Assembly (NCBI RefSeq): GCF_008831285.2
Contig: NC_045147.1
Location: 1,452,001 to 1,516,000 of the forward strand
Source: Nymphaea colorata
Lineage: Eukaryota > Streptophyta > Magnoliopsida > Nymphaeales > Nymphaeaceae
Direction of reading: 5' to 3'
DNA length: 64,000 bases
In this document: positions 49,749-61,442 of the stretch, piece by piece
Layout of the letters: each line of letters starts with the position of its first letter
Numbering within the stretch: position 1 is the first letter of the stretch
Notes under the pieces: model-generated
What the model saw: only the letters and a program-made list of their open reading frames with translations
What the model was told of the DNA's origin: nothing
Database searches by the model: none
Position numbers and translations under genes: made by a program

Positions 49749-50664
49749 ATGGAAGATAGTGGTGCTTTAGTGTGTGAAAACATGCAGACCAGAATGTAAT
49801 TGGACTACTTAGTCCATGCTTTACTAGAATAAGCATGCATTCCTGGTATGAAATCGGGAGGAGGTCTGAATCCAAAGCATACACTGCGATTGAAAAGAAA
49901 ATGATTGACCAATTTGACCCAGTTTTTTTTGAAGGACAGGATAAAAAACCAAACTCAAGTATTGGAAACCCAATTTGACAATGTTCAAGAAAATCTTGAA
50001 TACAAGTGGTTTTGACTGAGACGCTGTCCAAAAATGCATTGATGGAGTACGTAAAGGTATGTAGAACAAACTTATAGGTTGTATTTAAAGTTAATAGCTG
50101 TTCATATTTTTTCTCTCATGTGATGATATAATATGTTTCAAAAATACTCAGATAGGAAAAAGTACAGATGCCCACAAAAGTGGACGTACTATGAAGAATT
50201 ATTGGCGATTTTTGGTGAGGCCAATAAGAATGACAAAGATACATGTAATATCATGTTCTTAGAAGAAGAAACTGAACCTTTGTCCACCACACCTAGGCCC
50301 CAACCCATGTCTTTGAACAGTTTGATACCAATCAGTCATTTACACAAGTGCTAAATGAAGATAGCCCAATACAATCCACAAGCAATCAGTCTCCAAACTC
50401 ACATGAGCAAAACTTAAAAAGTCCCAGAATGAACTGTGACGAATATTATTACCAATTATTACAATCTGTTGCTGATGATGTGCGTTCCATGACACAACAT
50501 ACCATGGCATTCTACTAGAAATGGAAGCAACCCGAGAAATTGATGAAGACATGTATGTCCGATCTATTGTTCTGTTAGCAAAAGGTGATAATCCCATGGT
50601 GTTTGGGAAGATTCCACCTCACCTACAAGTGTCGTGGTTGCTTGCTCAACATGGTGAAAGTTAG
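49749..50664 (+). pseudogene. Decayed Myb/SANT-like DNA-binding protein gene
   Basis: Conceptual translation in several frames follows the plan of plant Myb/SANT-like (Myb_DNA-bind_3) proteins such as the L10-interacting MYB-domain type. There is a start MEDSGALV at 49749, a segment with SWYEIG..YTAIEKKMI, and then a QVLETQFDNVQENLEY helix like the family's 'LKNRYKxLKxxFxxVKxxLxxSGFGWD'. A TLSKNALMEYVK block at about 50,019-50,054 stands where the family has 'W..YIK'. After a possible intron (GTATGT donor near 50,057, CAG acceptor near 50,150) comes KWTYYEELLAIFGEA, the family's 'YxxLCxIFG' motif. The tail near 50,521-50,664 contains EIDEDMYVRSIVLLA..WLLAQHGES, like the family's C-terminal helical block. 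Stops and at least two frameshifts in the N-terminal part indicate a pseudogene. Such genes are either host loci or companions of PIF/Harbinger elements; no DDE transposase was seen here. Confidence 0.6.
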
Positions 50665-51519
50665 GTAAGATATCATTGCTTCCTTATTTACAAAAGTAGA
50701 TTAGCAAAGGAGGATGGCTTCTTGCAATAAAGGGATTGAGGTTGATGTGTCACATAAAATGAGAAAAATTAATAAACGAATACTTATATTGCAATGGAGG
50801 AACTTTGCCGTAGAACTTTCATGCAACTGGGTTTTGTGATGCAGCTATTCACTTGCGTCACTGAGTGGTTGAGTTCATAGGTTTTATGTAACAACATTTT
50901 TTAACATTATAGAAGGTCCTCTAAAAGTTGCATGTTGTGTTACTATCGTCAGCGACATAGGCTTATGTCACATAAATCTTCACCTTTTGTAGTTAAATTT
51001 CATTGAATTTTTTTAGCAAACTATGACACAGAGCGGTAATGAGCGTGAACCTGATGAATTTTGGAATAGATGAAGATGCAAAGATGGAGAGGATACTTAA
51101 TGAATAAGCCCAACCTATTGATGAATTTATGTATAAATTTTTTGGTTTGATCTAAATTTTGTGTATAATTGAAAACATAATTTGTGAAAAGTTTCTCCCA
51201 ATTTGATTTGAAATTAACATTTTATATTTGTTACCGTAGCAATACACATGAAAAAGTTATGTAGCATTAATACTAGCCACATATGTTAGTTTGGGCTACA
51301 AAAATCAAAGTTGTTGCCAAAAACATTTGCCCAATGTCGGCTGCCTTCTCCAATTATTTTTGTGCAGGAGACCTAAGGTGTGAGCAGCCTTAGTGATTTC
51401 TAATGAGTAAACAGTTGCCAAAAACTTCTTTTGTTGTTCTAATGCGTAAACAGCCGTAGCAACCATGTTTATTGGAGAGAATATGAGTCAAAGCCAATAA
51501 TGTTTTTTGTTGTTGTATT
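50665..51519. other. No recognised gene
   Basis: Contains only short frames. GTAGCAACCATG/GTAGCAATACACATG words and 'GCCAAAAACATTTGCC / GCCAAAAACTTCTTTTG' are repeated between 51,230 and 51,470, which suggests the edge of an unrecognised element. Confidence 0.25.
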
Positions 51520-51870
51520 AAAAGGCTCTATTGGCTCTCTTATTGTCAAATTTTGATCCACTAGTTAAAAATGTGAATAGACATTGGCCACCCATTCCCT
51601 GGAGGTACCCTAGAAACTCCCACATAAAAACGTGAGGCTTTTTTCTTTCTCCGTCAGGAAGCAAGGGCTGCACACAACATAGATAATTCTTTGGTCATGG
51701 TTATCTAATCTTATAAATGGTGTTAAAGTCATGCCATACTTGCTTTTCTCATACACTATATCAAATATCACCATATTATTAAAATAATAATCTTCATAAG
51801 CTATTGCATCTATGTGAAAACAATGACCAATATACATCCACCAATTTGAGTAGTACAATAGAAGTCCTTT
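51520..51870 (-). pseudogene. MULE / FAR1-type transposase fragment
   Basis: The 82-codon minus-strand frame 51858-51610 contains NMVIFDIVYEKSKYGMTLTP followed by FIRLDNHDQRIIYVVC. This fits the start of the MULE transposase core as seen in FAR1/FHY3 and Mutator-like proteins ('DVV.FDTTY.TNKY..P..PFVGVNHH.Q...FGCAL'), whose first D is a catalytic residue. After a frameshift the reading continues EFLGYLQGMGGQCLFTFLTS, matching the next family block ('FL..MGG..P..ILTD'). The rest of the core, the C-terminal SWIM zinc finger and the N-terminal FAR1 domain were not found. It is a small dead fragment. Confidence 0.6.
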
Positions 51871-54800
51871 TAAATTATTCTATTGAACCTTGCCATAGTA
51901 TTTGTACTGTTATTTTTTATATGGTAATACAATGTTTGATCTCTAGCGCAATGCCTCGTCTCATCCGCAGTGTTTGTGCAAGGCCATAGGCATTAAACTA
52001 GATGCAACCATCGTGCTGGCAACATTTTTTAAGGTGTACAAATTTATTTTGCCGTTTTTTGCATGTTTATCTTGGACCGTGAATGCAAGATGGGATTGCG
52101 TTCATATAATTGGTCGTTATTATTAACAAAACAACTACTTACATTTACATTTGGCCTAATAGCTATTTGCCATTTCAGAAAGCTGTTTACATAAGTGTCA
52201 AAACAAACGGTGGCAAAAGGGAAGATTCTTAGACCTTCATGCATGACAAGCCAAAATAAGCATGAAATATTATACTTCTTAAGGGATATTATATATACGA
52301 ACTATGTTATAAGGACACTTTCATCAATGAAATGCCAGTGCCAATGGGCACAGACGTACATATTGGACACAGCAATCCTTGACACATTTTGAAATCTATA
52401 AAATTTTTTATATTGGCTATGGCCTCTTGGGCACATGAAATTGAAATTAGACACAAGCGTCTACTGTTTCACAAAGAAAGGAGGCCTATTTTTCAGAGTT
52501 GGGCGGAAGGCTAATATCCTGAGCGGAGGACTGCTTTTGGCGTATCTAGATGACGCATCACTATGCTTTAACTTGTATATCGGTGTCTCACCTTTTACAT
52601 TACAAAAGGTTGATGGGAGTTTGAAATAAGGATTGCCTGCCTGCCAGCCCCACGCTGTCTGTTGAGCAAACCCCATTGGATAAAGAGAGGCCTAATTTGA
52701 ACTCTAAATGGTAAGAGGCATTTATATAGGGTCATGTCGATACTTAAGCATATGCCAACACCGATAGAAGTACTAACCCGTATCCCAAATAGCAAGGTGA
52801 ACCAAAAAATACTACAAACATAAATGTTCAAATCAGCATTGAATAAATCCTATATGCACTTCTGATCCAATTTCAACTTTATTCTACCTTTAAGGTTGAC
52901 GGAATTCCATCCCATTGAAGGGAGACTAGCGTGATTCAAGATGGAGGAAAGGGAGAGTGAATGGGGATAACGGAGAGGGGAAGGATCACAGAGGGGGAAA
53001 TGAGAGGAGAGCTGGGAATGGATGGCTTTGATGTTTTGACATTGATTTCCATGCAGACATCTATTTATAGAGAAGCTGAAATCGCTATGTATCCATCCGG
53101 CCTCTCACACACTAACCCAATATAATGCATCCGACTGTGTCTATGAGGCATCCCAAAGGCCCAAGAAATCCACAATTTGTGTAGGTATAATGAAAGACAT
53201 GAATAACAAAAGTCAAGTACTCCATTTAATTTCATATTTCAATATTTTTCATAAAAAAATAAGTTGAATCGAATCTTGATCATTTTTCTTATCTGACTTC
53301 ACAGATGTAGTTGGATTGACCCAAGTTTATGTGGTCCAAAGCAAATTGAAACCTGTTGCATGAACCAAATTTGCTGAGAACCAATGACTTGAACCACCAT
53401 AAGCTTTTGCTGCATCTTTCTTCTCCGTAAGGGCTCACAAGTATCCAGCAATTAGTGATGTCGACTTAGAAATTATCAATTTGTCTGCATACATGTGAAA
53501 ATAAGTAAGACCAATGAACCAATTTAATTAATCTAACCAATGATCATTTGGACCCTTAAGGTGACTTCATTCAGTCAGTAAGGTCAATTAAACATTTTAA
53601 TCAATCCAGCTAATGATCATTTATAGTTTTATACCCTCAAATTGACGTTATACAAGGATGAAGATCTTCACCTTTTTGAAGAAAGACAGTTAATATGTAT
53701 AAATGGTACTCTAAGTAAAAACATCATTTTGAAATTTCAAGCATATAGAAGTAAAAGGAAATGTTTGTTCATAATGAAATGAAAAAAAATGAATCATTTA
53801 AAAATTTGTAAGGAAGAAAATAATTGCATTCAATTTAGTATATGTGTGCCTCATGCATGTAGAAAACAACGGATATGTTATTAAAATAAATAAATAAGTG
53901 ATTATTCTATTGTTACATCGTCATTTAAAAATGAGAACCATATAAATTTAATTTTATTATTTTATCACGATCATCAAAAGAATTGGTGATCAATTCAAAT
54001 GCCATTACTCAATAAGTGCTTATCGTTGTCAATATTAATATTTTCATCATCAGAATTTTTTTCTTTCACAGGGGATTGCATGAATCTTTCATTTTCCTTT
54101 TCTAAAAACACATACGGTTGACTGGCTTAGATAACAAAAAGCTTTCCATTAATCTTTTATAATTATTTTATCTACCAATTATGGATTAAAAATAAGAATA
54201 TCAGCTTATATTTACAAAACACAAATATTAATGTATTACATGCAAACAAAAAAGTGACATGAAGAGGGAGAATATCACAATGATGAACGTGTCAACGTTC
54301 AACAACATAGAGTTTGAGAAATAACGAACGAAAGATGCAAGTACTTAGATGCAAGGAAAAATAATAAAAAAGATAATCAAAATTTTTTGAGTAACAAGTG
54401 ATATTTCCTTTCAAAAAATTATGCCAATTAAAGACATAAGACAAGTTATTTGTGAAGCAAAATGCTTCAAAGCTTCGAAGAGTTTGCACGCTCTACTTAA
54501 AATCTTACCCTTATTTATAAAAGGTGTGCATTTTTTTGTCACCACTTTACATATTATTTGGCTTAAAGGAACTCTTTTCTCTATTTTCAGCACATCAAAC
54601 CGTTTAGCTTTGAAGTATCTTTTGTCGAAGTTTTATATACAAAATTGAAATCAGCTGGCTATGTTTGTGGTTAGATAGTTGATTTTGTTTTTTGTGTCGT
54701 TAAGGAGAGTATTTGTGACGGCCATGATAATCTACAAGTGCTTGGGATGCATATTTTCCCAAATAAACCGTAGCTAAATTCGCCTGTACGCGTACAATCT

Positions 54801-57800
54801 TGAGGAACTAAGCCATGATGAATGCATAGAAACGGTCTCCTAAATGTTGATTAACGTGGGAAGAAACTCTGCCTGCAGTTTGAAGTGGTCAAGACTTGCT
54901 AAAAGTTTGCAGATCTTATAATTGTAACAGCATACCCTTGTTCTTAATTGTTACTAATTTATTATGGAAGCCTACAACTACAAGTCTCTCTCTCACAAGC
55001 GAACCTTTCGCGGAATTCCACATCCTGCCCTCCACACGCCGACGAAAAGGGCATGATGGTCTTAACGCATCTCCGAACTCAGTCTGAAAAAGAAAAGAGA
55101 AGAAAGATTTTTTTTCTAAAAAAAATCTACTCTAACCCTGACAGAGGAAGAACAGAAATACCATTGGGATGCGTGAAAAGAGATGCTAGTCTAGCCACTC
55201 CTCTCGCTCTCTAATAAATATAAATAAATATAACATGTCTAAAAAAAATATATATATACCATGTCATATGCCTACATGTAATATATATAATTATATTCTC
55301 CTATTAAGTGTATGGCTTTCTCTATTATTCATTTATTTAGTTATAACCGTATTAAGTGTATCGCTTTCCTATCATTTATTCATTTATTTATTATCAGATT
55401 GTTGAGGCGGACGATCAGTCAGGTGAAATGAACGGTGAGCGTGCCAAAGAATCTCTGATTTTCTTTCTTTCTTCCCTATTTAATACACGGCTACTGAACG
55501 GCCTATGACATCGTTAGGGTCTTAGATATATGAGAAAATGACTCGAGGGGGAAGAAAGGGACTAGCAAAAGTCTATGGGGATGATACTAGCTAGCTACTT
55601 CTTATTTTCGGGTGGGTGGAGAGTTTTTAGAGTCCCATCGTCCTGAACAGAGAAAGAGGTGTGGCCCCTCCTCTTTCTCCTTATCTAAAGCGGATGGAAG
55701 AAAGGTCTTGCCATAATGAAATCACATTCCATATCAAACACTGGAATATTAACGCGTTGATGTCATTGATGCTATCTGGATTTATATACTTTCTTGTTTA
55801 CGTTAATTACTTTTCCGTTAACCTGTGGAGGATTTCTGTCATGAATGACCTTTTTTTTTCAATGGAGTGGCACGAATCTTGTGTAGTCAATCAGGGGTAT
55901 AATGGTCATTTTAAGTAAATGGAAAGGGCCAAAAGAAGGGCAAGGAAGGAGGAAATGTGGTAAGTGAAGGACATCGTAGTAAATAAAAAAGGGCATCAGT
56001 TATTGAGGTGACGGATCTATGGTGAGTGAGGGCAGGGGATGGACAAATTAATGAAACGCAAGTACGTACCTGATAATACTGTTGATTGACTAGTGGCGCA
56101 AGAGGAGAGGGTGGTGTCCTCCTCGGCCTTGGAGACTGTGCCCTTCCAAAAGGCAACCCGTCTCCACTTTTCATCGCCTCTCCTCTCCCTATCCTCGGCA
56201 TTCCATCCATCCTCCTAATATATGCAAGCAAGATGTCGCTAATCCGCCTTAACCTTATTACTCCAAGAAAGACAAAAGGGGGAGAGATGGACAGGAAGAA
56301 GAGGACAGTAGTCCAACGTCATTTTCATCAACTTTTTTAAGTTCCGACGTTAACACAGATGCAGAAGTCCCTATCTGAAATCATTAAAACATGATTTTAT
56401 CTTAGATGTTTGTCATTCTGTGAAGTTGATAATTAAGAGGGAAGAGCTGATCAGATTATCGTTAAGCGAGCAGATTTTGCTTTTTGTGTTGTGGAACACT
56501 TGAATAACTGAAGTCGCTAATAAAAGCAAAGGGAGAAATTCCCCCCTCTGTCTCTGTCTCTCTCCATTGTTAAAAGCTTTTATGTCGACTTCTACTCGAC
56601 TGTTGCATACGCAGAGTTCGAGGTGGCGATGCCATGGTTGGGAGTTGAGAATTTGGCTGGCTGGCCTCTCGATCGGGGGCCGGAGATTGGTCAAGGAGGC
56701 CAGTGAATCCATGCAAAAGGCCGTATCCGGATCGATTTGATTCCCATGCCGCTTCTCGTTAACCGAGTTCATTCTTGTTTTTTTTTTATCCTTGTTGCCT
56801 CGTGACTAGATGATCAAAAAGATCTTCTCTCACTCTCACATGGCCTGCACATCAGGCCGAGGCCAAGCCACAGCTACTGACGGCTGCTTAAACCTAACTC
56901 GACATTTGAAAGCTGAGTTCGGTTTCGTCTCAATTAAAATGAAATATTTTTTTAATAAATTAATATATAAATACAATTAATTGTAATAAAATACATGTAA
57001 TTATATACATATATTTTAATAAAAATAATATTAAAAAAAACTTATCGATTCCAATAGAATCGGGTCTCGGCTACCTTAGCTAATGCCCAAGCTTACCTTA
57101 TATTCTGCATGGATGTGAGGAGAAAGCTGCATATAATTGGTCTTACTTTTTTTTTGGATTCTTCATACTCATGATTTTGGGTTGTGAAAAAATTATAAAA
57201 AGTGAATGTGCTTTCCTTGATAGAGGGTTGGACTTAGAAGATACTAGTTGCTAAGAGCTCAAAACTAGATCTGTGATCCAGGGTGAAACCAGAAGATTCA
57301 TGTTGAGGGAATAAGTATAAAATTTTAAATTTTTAAATGGCATCACCATGTAAGTGAAAAAAATTACTCAAATATATCAATATAAAAATAAGAAAGCTGC
57401 ATGGTGCATTGGTTCTTATACACAAACTAGAACCAGCAAATTAATAATGTATGGTCAAATGGGTATGATTCAGTACATTTTCTGCTGCTCAATGAACTTG
57501 AAGGTGCAGTTTTGGGAGCAAATGAGCTGGATTCAGTACGGTGCTTATGGAAATTTTAGTTCTAGTGTTTCAATCTTGATCCAACTTCTGGTGCTTTTGG
57601 TTGCACTAGATTTATATTTCAGACAAATTAATTAACTAAATGGGAAGGTGCTTTAAGTAATTAATTAACTAGGAAACCCGAACTTGAAGTTCCAGAAAAA
57701 CATGTTCCTTTTTGTCCGCTCTTTCCATCCCAAGTGAAGTAGGCATAATATACTTTTAATGGCCTTAACTACCATGTCAAGTTTTATGATGGAAGTCAGC

Positions 57801-58747
57801 GAGTTATACTGTCCCGTTGAACTTTGACCGGAAAGCAATCAAATTCGCGACGCCCAAGGCTTTGAAAGCTTCTAAAAATACTTAAAAAGTAACCAAATAT
57901 GCATCACGAGGAAATGGCAGCTTCTTGTTCTTGTTAAACTAAAAATACAATTATTGTCACCATAATGGCTTCGTTGAGTGGGACAAATATGCAAGTTTTA
58001 AGGCAAGGGTGAGTAGCAAAAGCAAGCTGTGCAACATGTACTTTGTTGAGCTCCAAGTAGCAGAGCATATAGGCAAATATGTTGTGCTCTAAGGGTGCAA
58101 ACTTGGTGAGTGTTGCCCTTAGACACTTTATGCCAGCATCGTTCCTTCTTTTCTGTTATTTTTCTTTTTCGTTTTTTCAAAAGGCTTAAAAAAAATGTTC
58201 CTGACCGTTCATTGGCCAGTACTCTCTCCCATTCCTCCGCCTTCTCCTCCTCCTCGAACTTAGTGCTAACAGTGCCCAGTTTTGCACCTTACATTTTTCA
58301 CTGCTTCCCGTCCCATGCACTATAGCCCTTTTGATCGAACGCTTCCCCAATGTTTCCAGTGGAAAGCAAGGACGAGAGGAAAGAAAAAAAAAAAAAAAAA
58401 GGCAGAAGAAAAGTTGATAGCGTGCATGAAACACTGAATGACACATGGGCCCATGAAATGACGTAAAAGAGAGCATTAAAGAGAGCTAATTGAACCATCT
58501 CTCTGCAAATTTGACATTTGACGTTTCAATTAGCAAAACCTAGTAAACAAGGAGGCCTGTCATATTTTTAAAAGTAACAAATAAACTTGAGTTAAAGAAA
58601 CGGAAAAGGTTGACAAAAGGGTAGATTTGGGAGTAGGAATGGCAAAGGGGCATAAAGAGGAGGTGGGGAAGAATGCCCTTTATCTTTGGCCCTCTGGTCT
58701 CCCGGAATTCCAACAGGTTTGTTCTGTTTGGGATGTGGTTCCCCTCT
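51871..58747. other. Long intergenic / upstream region of the AP2 gene
   Basis: No coding gene is recognised. Short overlapping frames (for example 52435-52629 plus with 52461-52676 minus; 56086-56340 plus with 55911-56231 minus; 56413-56772 minus; 57354-57635 plus) match no known family. 53,800-54,260 and 56,930-57,040 are strongly AT-rich. A poly-A tract lies at 58,384-58,400. The part nearest the gene, roughly 57.7-58.75 kb, presumably holds its promoter, but I could not pick out specific regulatory motifs with confidence. Confidence 0.4.
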
Positions 58748-58755
58748 TATAAATA
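58748..58755 (+). promoter_or_regulatory. TATA box of the AP2 gene (TATAAATA)
   Basis: A canonical TATAAATA lies 405 bp upstream of the start codon in a G/C-richer patch. Transcription would begin near 58,780. This would give a leader of about 380 nt if there is no 5' intron; GGTAAGA at 58,881 is a good donor sequence, so a leader intron is possible. Confidence 0.55.
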
Positions 58756-58899
58756 GACGGAGCCCTCTAACATGGCTTCTCGATTCTTGTTTTCTTGTTT
58801 ATCGTAGACTCTCTCCTGTTCTCTTTTTTTATTTCTTGTCGGAGGAAGGACCGAAGGAGAAGTTCAGGTGTGTTGGGGGGGGTAAGAGAGAAAGAGAGC

Positions 58900-58938
58900 A
58901 TGTGTTTAGGGCTTTGTGTAGTGGGAATATATATGTGA
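58900..58938 (+). other. Upstream ORF 1 in the AP2 gene leader
   Basis: ATG to TGA, 12 codons, inside the predicted leader. It would be spliced out if the possible leader intron is used. Confidence 0.4.
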
Positions 58939-58963
58939 GTCGGTTTAGTTGGTAGGTAGAATC

Positions 58964-59035
58964 ATGGAAGCTGGAGCGAAACACGAGGATTTTTTTTTCC
59001 ATTTTTTCTGCTTGATACTTTTTTCTAGAGTGTGA
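58964..59035 (+). other. Upstream ORF 2 in the AP2 gene leader
   Basis: ATG to TGA, 23 codons, phenylalanine-rich because it crosses T-runs. It ends 124 nt before the main start. If present in the mature mRNA it could dampen translation. Confidence 0.4.
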
Positions 59036-59159
59036 GAAGCAGAAAAATAGACCAGTGGAATTTGGTTGTCTTTCTTTGGATTCTGGTTTCCTGAGTGTTT
59101 TTTTTTTTTTTTTTTCTTTTTTGCTTTCTTGCTTTGTGGTGGGGTTTCTGTGGAGAACC

Positions 59160-61398
59160 ATGAACAATTGGCTGGCGTTTTCCTTGGCCCCCCATCTTAG
59201 CCTTCATGGTCGTGGGGCTCACGGTGCCTCTGAGGAAGACGGTGGAATGGGTTACAGTGGTGGGGAGTTAGGTTTTGGCGAGCAGATGTCTGTGATGCCA
59301 TTGAGGTCTGATGGGTCTCTTTGTATCATGGAAGCACTGCGTCGCTCGCAGCAGAACCATGAAGGTAAATGAACCGTTCTGTTCACTGCCTGCGGCGATT
59401 TAATCTCTTTCCTGCCTGACATCCTTTTACTGAATCTATTTCCTTCTTGTTCTCTCTTCTTTTTTGTTAGACAGTTTGATTCTCTTCCTTTTCTAACGGT
59501 TGATGGTGTTGTCCTCTTTGATTATTTATTTCAAGGAAAAAGATTCAGAGCTCTGCTTGTGTATATGTATAGGGTATCTTCTTAGTTGGGCCTTGCAAAA
59601 ATCTAGACTTCCAGCCTTTGTTTCTTTCAATACTGATATGAAGCCATTTTGAATTAAATTGTTTATGGTTGTCTCTCACTCTTTCTCTCATAGAATGGAG
59701 AGTTAATGGAAGTATGGATGTTTCTGCAGCAAGGCACTACGAGAACGCCATGGCTACAAGCCGCGCAGCAGAAAGAGAAGGCCCCAAGTTGGAGGATTTC
59801 TTGGGGACAGCTGCGGCTCTAGCAGGTCAATACCCCAACTCCCAAAGCAACAGCCATACCAATCCACCACCTTCTTTTGACAACATCTACTACCAAGACG
59901 CCCGCCAACATCAACCCCCAAGGATTAACATGAACATCCCCCATCCTACCTTCATTGCAACCCCAATGGGGACGCCCATGAGGATGCCCCCAACGTTCAG
60001 AACGAAGTCTCAACTGTCCCTTCCTTTGCTTTCCACCATGCCCACCAAGAGAGCGACTACTGCACGCAATTGCAGAACCCCAACATGTATCAAGTACCAT
60101 TGGAGGAGCCTACGCCAATGGAGAGTTGCGGTAGGGTGGCTGGCATCTCTGGCCTCAAGTCATGGCTGAGACAGAACCCATCTCCGTCTGAGAAGCCTCC
60201 TGGTTGTGAACCAGATCATAAGGACAACCAACAACAGCAGATCATGGGTGATTTCCAGTCACTGACCCTATCCATGAGCCCTGGCTCACAGTCTGGGGTG
60301 CCCTCTAACTTACCTCAATCAGCATCTGCAGTGTGCCTGGCCGCAGAAAACAGAAAGAGGGGGCCTAACAAATCTCAATCTTCTAGAGACCCTGTGCCTC
60401 GGAAATCCATTGATACTTTTGGTCAAAGAACTTCACAATACCGGGGTGTAACAAGGTTGGTGATCCATATCAGCGCTTTTTTTGTTCAGGCATTAAATTT
60501 ATATGTACTGTGCTGTGTATTGTATGCAGCGTTTCTCCTTTTCTCTTTCCCTTCCTTTGTGACAAGATTGATATCGGCAGGCATCGTTGGACGGGGCGTT
60601 ATGAGGCTCATTTGTGGGATAACAGCTGTAGGAAAGAAGGACAAACAAGGAAAGGGAGACAAGGTTGGACTCGGAAAATTTTATTATTCTTTCTATATTT
60701 TGTTCTTCATATGACTCACTGGGACTTGTCTAATGATCTCTTCTTTTTTACTTTTTCGTTTATTTTTGTTTAATACGGCGCCCTTTTTTGGATGATGGGT
60801 ACTCATCAGTTTATCTGGGTATGGCATGAACCTCCTTCCCATCCATGTGATTTCCCTTTTGTTGTGAAAAGTATATGGAATATTTACTCTTTTAGTTTTG
60901 AATATTTCAAAAACTGGTGCCTTTGTTGTTTGTTTGTGAGCAGGAGGATATGATAAGGAAGAAAAGGCTGCAAGGGCCTACGATCTAGCTGCTCTGAAAT
61001 ACTGGGGTCCTTCGACTCACATCAACTTCCCGGTTTGCATCTCCATTTTTAATATATATATATATATATCTTATTTTATCATATCTTGAGAAGGAAACGC
61101 TTATTCTTAAGCTTAGATGCCATTTTTTCTTTTCTAAAATTTCCACAGCTCAGCACGTATGAGAAAGAGTTGGAGGAGATGAAAAACATGACGAGGCAAG
61201 AATTTGTTGCTCATTTGAGGAGGTGGGCACTCGTTATTTTCGATCGCGCTTTTTTCCATTTACTCCATTTATCGTTCTTTGGGTTTCAACATTTTGTCTT
61301 TTACTTAATATTGTTTATATTCTTCTTCTCTCCATCCAGAAAGAGCAGTGGGTTCTCCAGAGGTGCTTCTGTATACCGTGGGGTGACAAGGTTACTGC

Positions 61399-61442
<44 letters not shown>

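Noticed and set aside
47920-51480. PIF/Harbinger element enclosing the Myb/SANT-like remnant
   Set aside because: A possible left edge (GTGTTTGTTAGCCGG) was seen, but no inverted right end, 3-bp duplication or DDE transposase was found.
60070-60714. A 214-codon frame starting MQNPNMYQ as a gene of its own
   Set aside because: It is the downstream-frame part of exon 2 running on into intron 2; the Met is internal to the AP2 protein.
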